Source: Candidatus Absconditabacterales bacterium
Lineage (GTDB): Bacteria > Patescibacteriota > Gracilibacteria > Absconditabacterales > Absconditicoccaceae
Assembly (NCBI GenBank): GCA_937923605.1
Contig: CALDTY010000003.1
Coordinates: forward strand, 1-64,000
Length of the DNA stretch: 64,000 nucleotides
Reading direction: 5' to 3'
The first letter of the stretch is position 1. Every line of letters begins with the position of its first letter. Below are positions 61,538 through 64,000 of this stretch, in pieces. The notes beneath the pieces are model-generated. The model was given only the letters and a program-made list of their open reading frames with translations. It searched no databases and was not told the origin of the DNA. A program made the position numbers and the translations under genes.

Positions 61538-62683
61538 ATGACTAGAACTCAATTTATCACCTCTGAATCGGTTTCAGAATGACATCCAGATAAATTATGT
61601 GATCAAATTTCTGATAGCGTTTTAGACGCTATGTTGGAACAAGATCCAGACAGTAGAGTAGCATGTGAGTGTCTCACCACTACATGATTGGTTGTAGTAG
61701 CTTGAGAAGTGACAACCAAGGCAACGATTGATGTCCAAGCAGTAGTAAGGAAAGCAATTAAAAATGCTGGATACACTGATTCATCATACGGAATTGATGG
61801 AGACCATTGCTCAGTCCTCATAGCGTTGCATGAACAAAGCGCCGAAATTGCTCAGTGAGTAAACGTATGAGAATGACTTCATTCTGAGCAATGAGCATGA
61901 GATCAAGGTATTATGTATGGATACGCAACCAATGAAACACCAGAACTTATGCCACTTCCTATAACACTAGCACATAAATTAACAAAAAAATTAGCTGCAG
62001 TGAGGAAAGAAAAAGAATTGACTTGGGTAAGACCAGATAGTAAATCTCAAGTGACAGTAGAATATGAAGATTGAGTTGCAAGAAGACTTGATGCAGTAGT
62101 TATCTCTACACAACATGATCCTGATGTTACTCATGACCAAATTGTAAAGGACGTCATGGAGTATGTTGTTATGCCAGTTTGTTGAGATTGGATTGATGAG
62201 AATACCAAATTTCATATTAATCCTACTTGAGCATTTGTTATCTGATGACCCCATGGTGATTCTTGATTAACTTGAAGAAAAATTATTGTTGATACATATG
62301 GTGGAGTTTGAAGGCATGGAGGCTGAGCTTTTTCTGGAAAAGATCCTTCAAAAGTTGATAGATCTGCTGCTTATATGGCAAGGTACGTAGCTAAAAATGT
62401 GGTTGCGAGTGGAGTATGCGACAAATGTGAAATTCAATTATCTTATGCGATTTGAGTTGCGCAACCTACATCAGTATATATAGATTGTTTTGGTACAGAA
62501 AAAAAATCATTAGAAGAAATCGAAGCAACCATCAGAGAAAAATTTGATCTTTCCCCGGCATGAATCATTAGAACTCTAGATCTAAAAAAACCAATTTATG
62601 CAAAGACAGCAGTATATGGGCACTTTTGAAGAGATGATGTTAGTTGGGAAAAAACAGACATGAAAAATATTTTTGATAATTAA
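61538..62683 (+). CDS. metK: S-adenosylmethionine synthetase
   Basis: A 381-residue protein. [21 protein letters not shown] at the N-terminus is shown here in part as SEGHPDK, with the Gly encoded by [47 protein letters not shown] and [19 protein letters not shown] are canonical. It makes SAM from methionine and ATP. It lies downstream of an S-box riboswitch and precedes ahcY by 23 bp. Confidence 0.97.
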
Positions 62684-62706
62684 ATTTTAATTTTTTATAC
62701 CATCTC

Positions 62707-64000
<1,294 letters not shown>

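Overview
This window only makes sense if TGA is read as glycine (genetic code 25). With TGA as stop, most genes break into short pieces. With TGA as Gly, about 50 long, uninterrupted genes appear, and TGA falls on invariant glycines: the GGDG of NAD kinase, SGGIDSA of NAD synthetase, GHPDK of MetK and GFGDVGKG of SAH hydrolase. These genes end only in TAA or TAG. Together with the AT-rich DNA and lack of clear Shine-Dalgarno sequences, this points to a Patescibacteria (CPR) lineage of the Absconditabacteria (SR1) / Gracilibacteria group. I saw no rRNA, tRNA, CRISPR array or transposase.

Region 1 (about 0.1-27 kb) is dominated by NAD metabolism. One reverse-strand operon runs pncB-nadE-nadK-IMPase family-Nudix (12.3 to 6.3 kb). 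A nicotinamidase (pncA) stands alone at 19.0-19.6 kb. A second reverse operon runs MazG/APT fusion-prs-ADP-ribosylglycohydrolase-DUF1152-like (24.8 to 20.6 kb). A Nudix/winged-helix regulator of the NrtR type lies at 26.2-26.9 kb. A TGTA-N5-TACA palindrome-like site occurs before each of these units, before nrtR itself and before an FAD oxidoreductase gene, so this looks like a complete NrtR regulon. With the NMNAT-like gene at 14.3 kb, the route nicotinamide to nicotinate to NaMN to NaAD to NAD to NADP is complete, with PRPP supply and ADP-ribose release alongside.

Region 2 (27-41 kb) holds a polysaccharide deacetylase, CBS-domain and pilin-like proteins, an M23 peptidase lipoprotein, EF-P, an RlmD-type rRNA methyltransferase, and then phosphate/polyphosphate genes (VTC domain, Na/Pi cotransporter, PPK2, CYTH). 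Region 3 (41-54 kb) is housekeeping: an AsnRS-like enzyme, NusA, RdgB, GatB, RsmH, FtsL-like, Dus and envelope proteins. Region 4 (54-64 kb) has sugar-phosphate enzymes, YvcK, and a SAM cycle (PfkB kinase, SAM-I riboswitch, metK, ahcY).

Scattered through this TGA-rich background are about nine intergenic cassettes (some 22 genes, about 4,200 codons) with no internal TGA and with TAA/TAG stops. They read the same in the standard code and in code 25 (one differs only at its last few codons). They have A-rich leaders without Shine-Dalgarno sequences and, in one case, a Bacteroidota-style lipoprotein signal. They encode a rhomboid protease, an NMNAT, a PurA-like enzyme, a VWA/J-domain-pseudokinase pair, an M23 lipoprotein and many small membrane proteins. 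This two-register mosaic and the NrtR regulon are the most notable features of the window.
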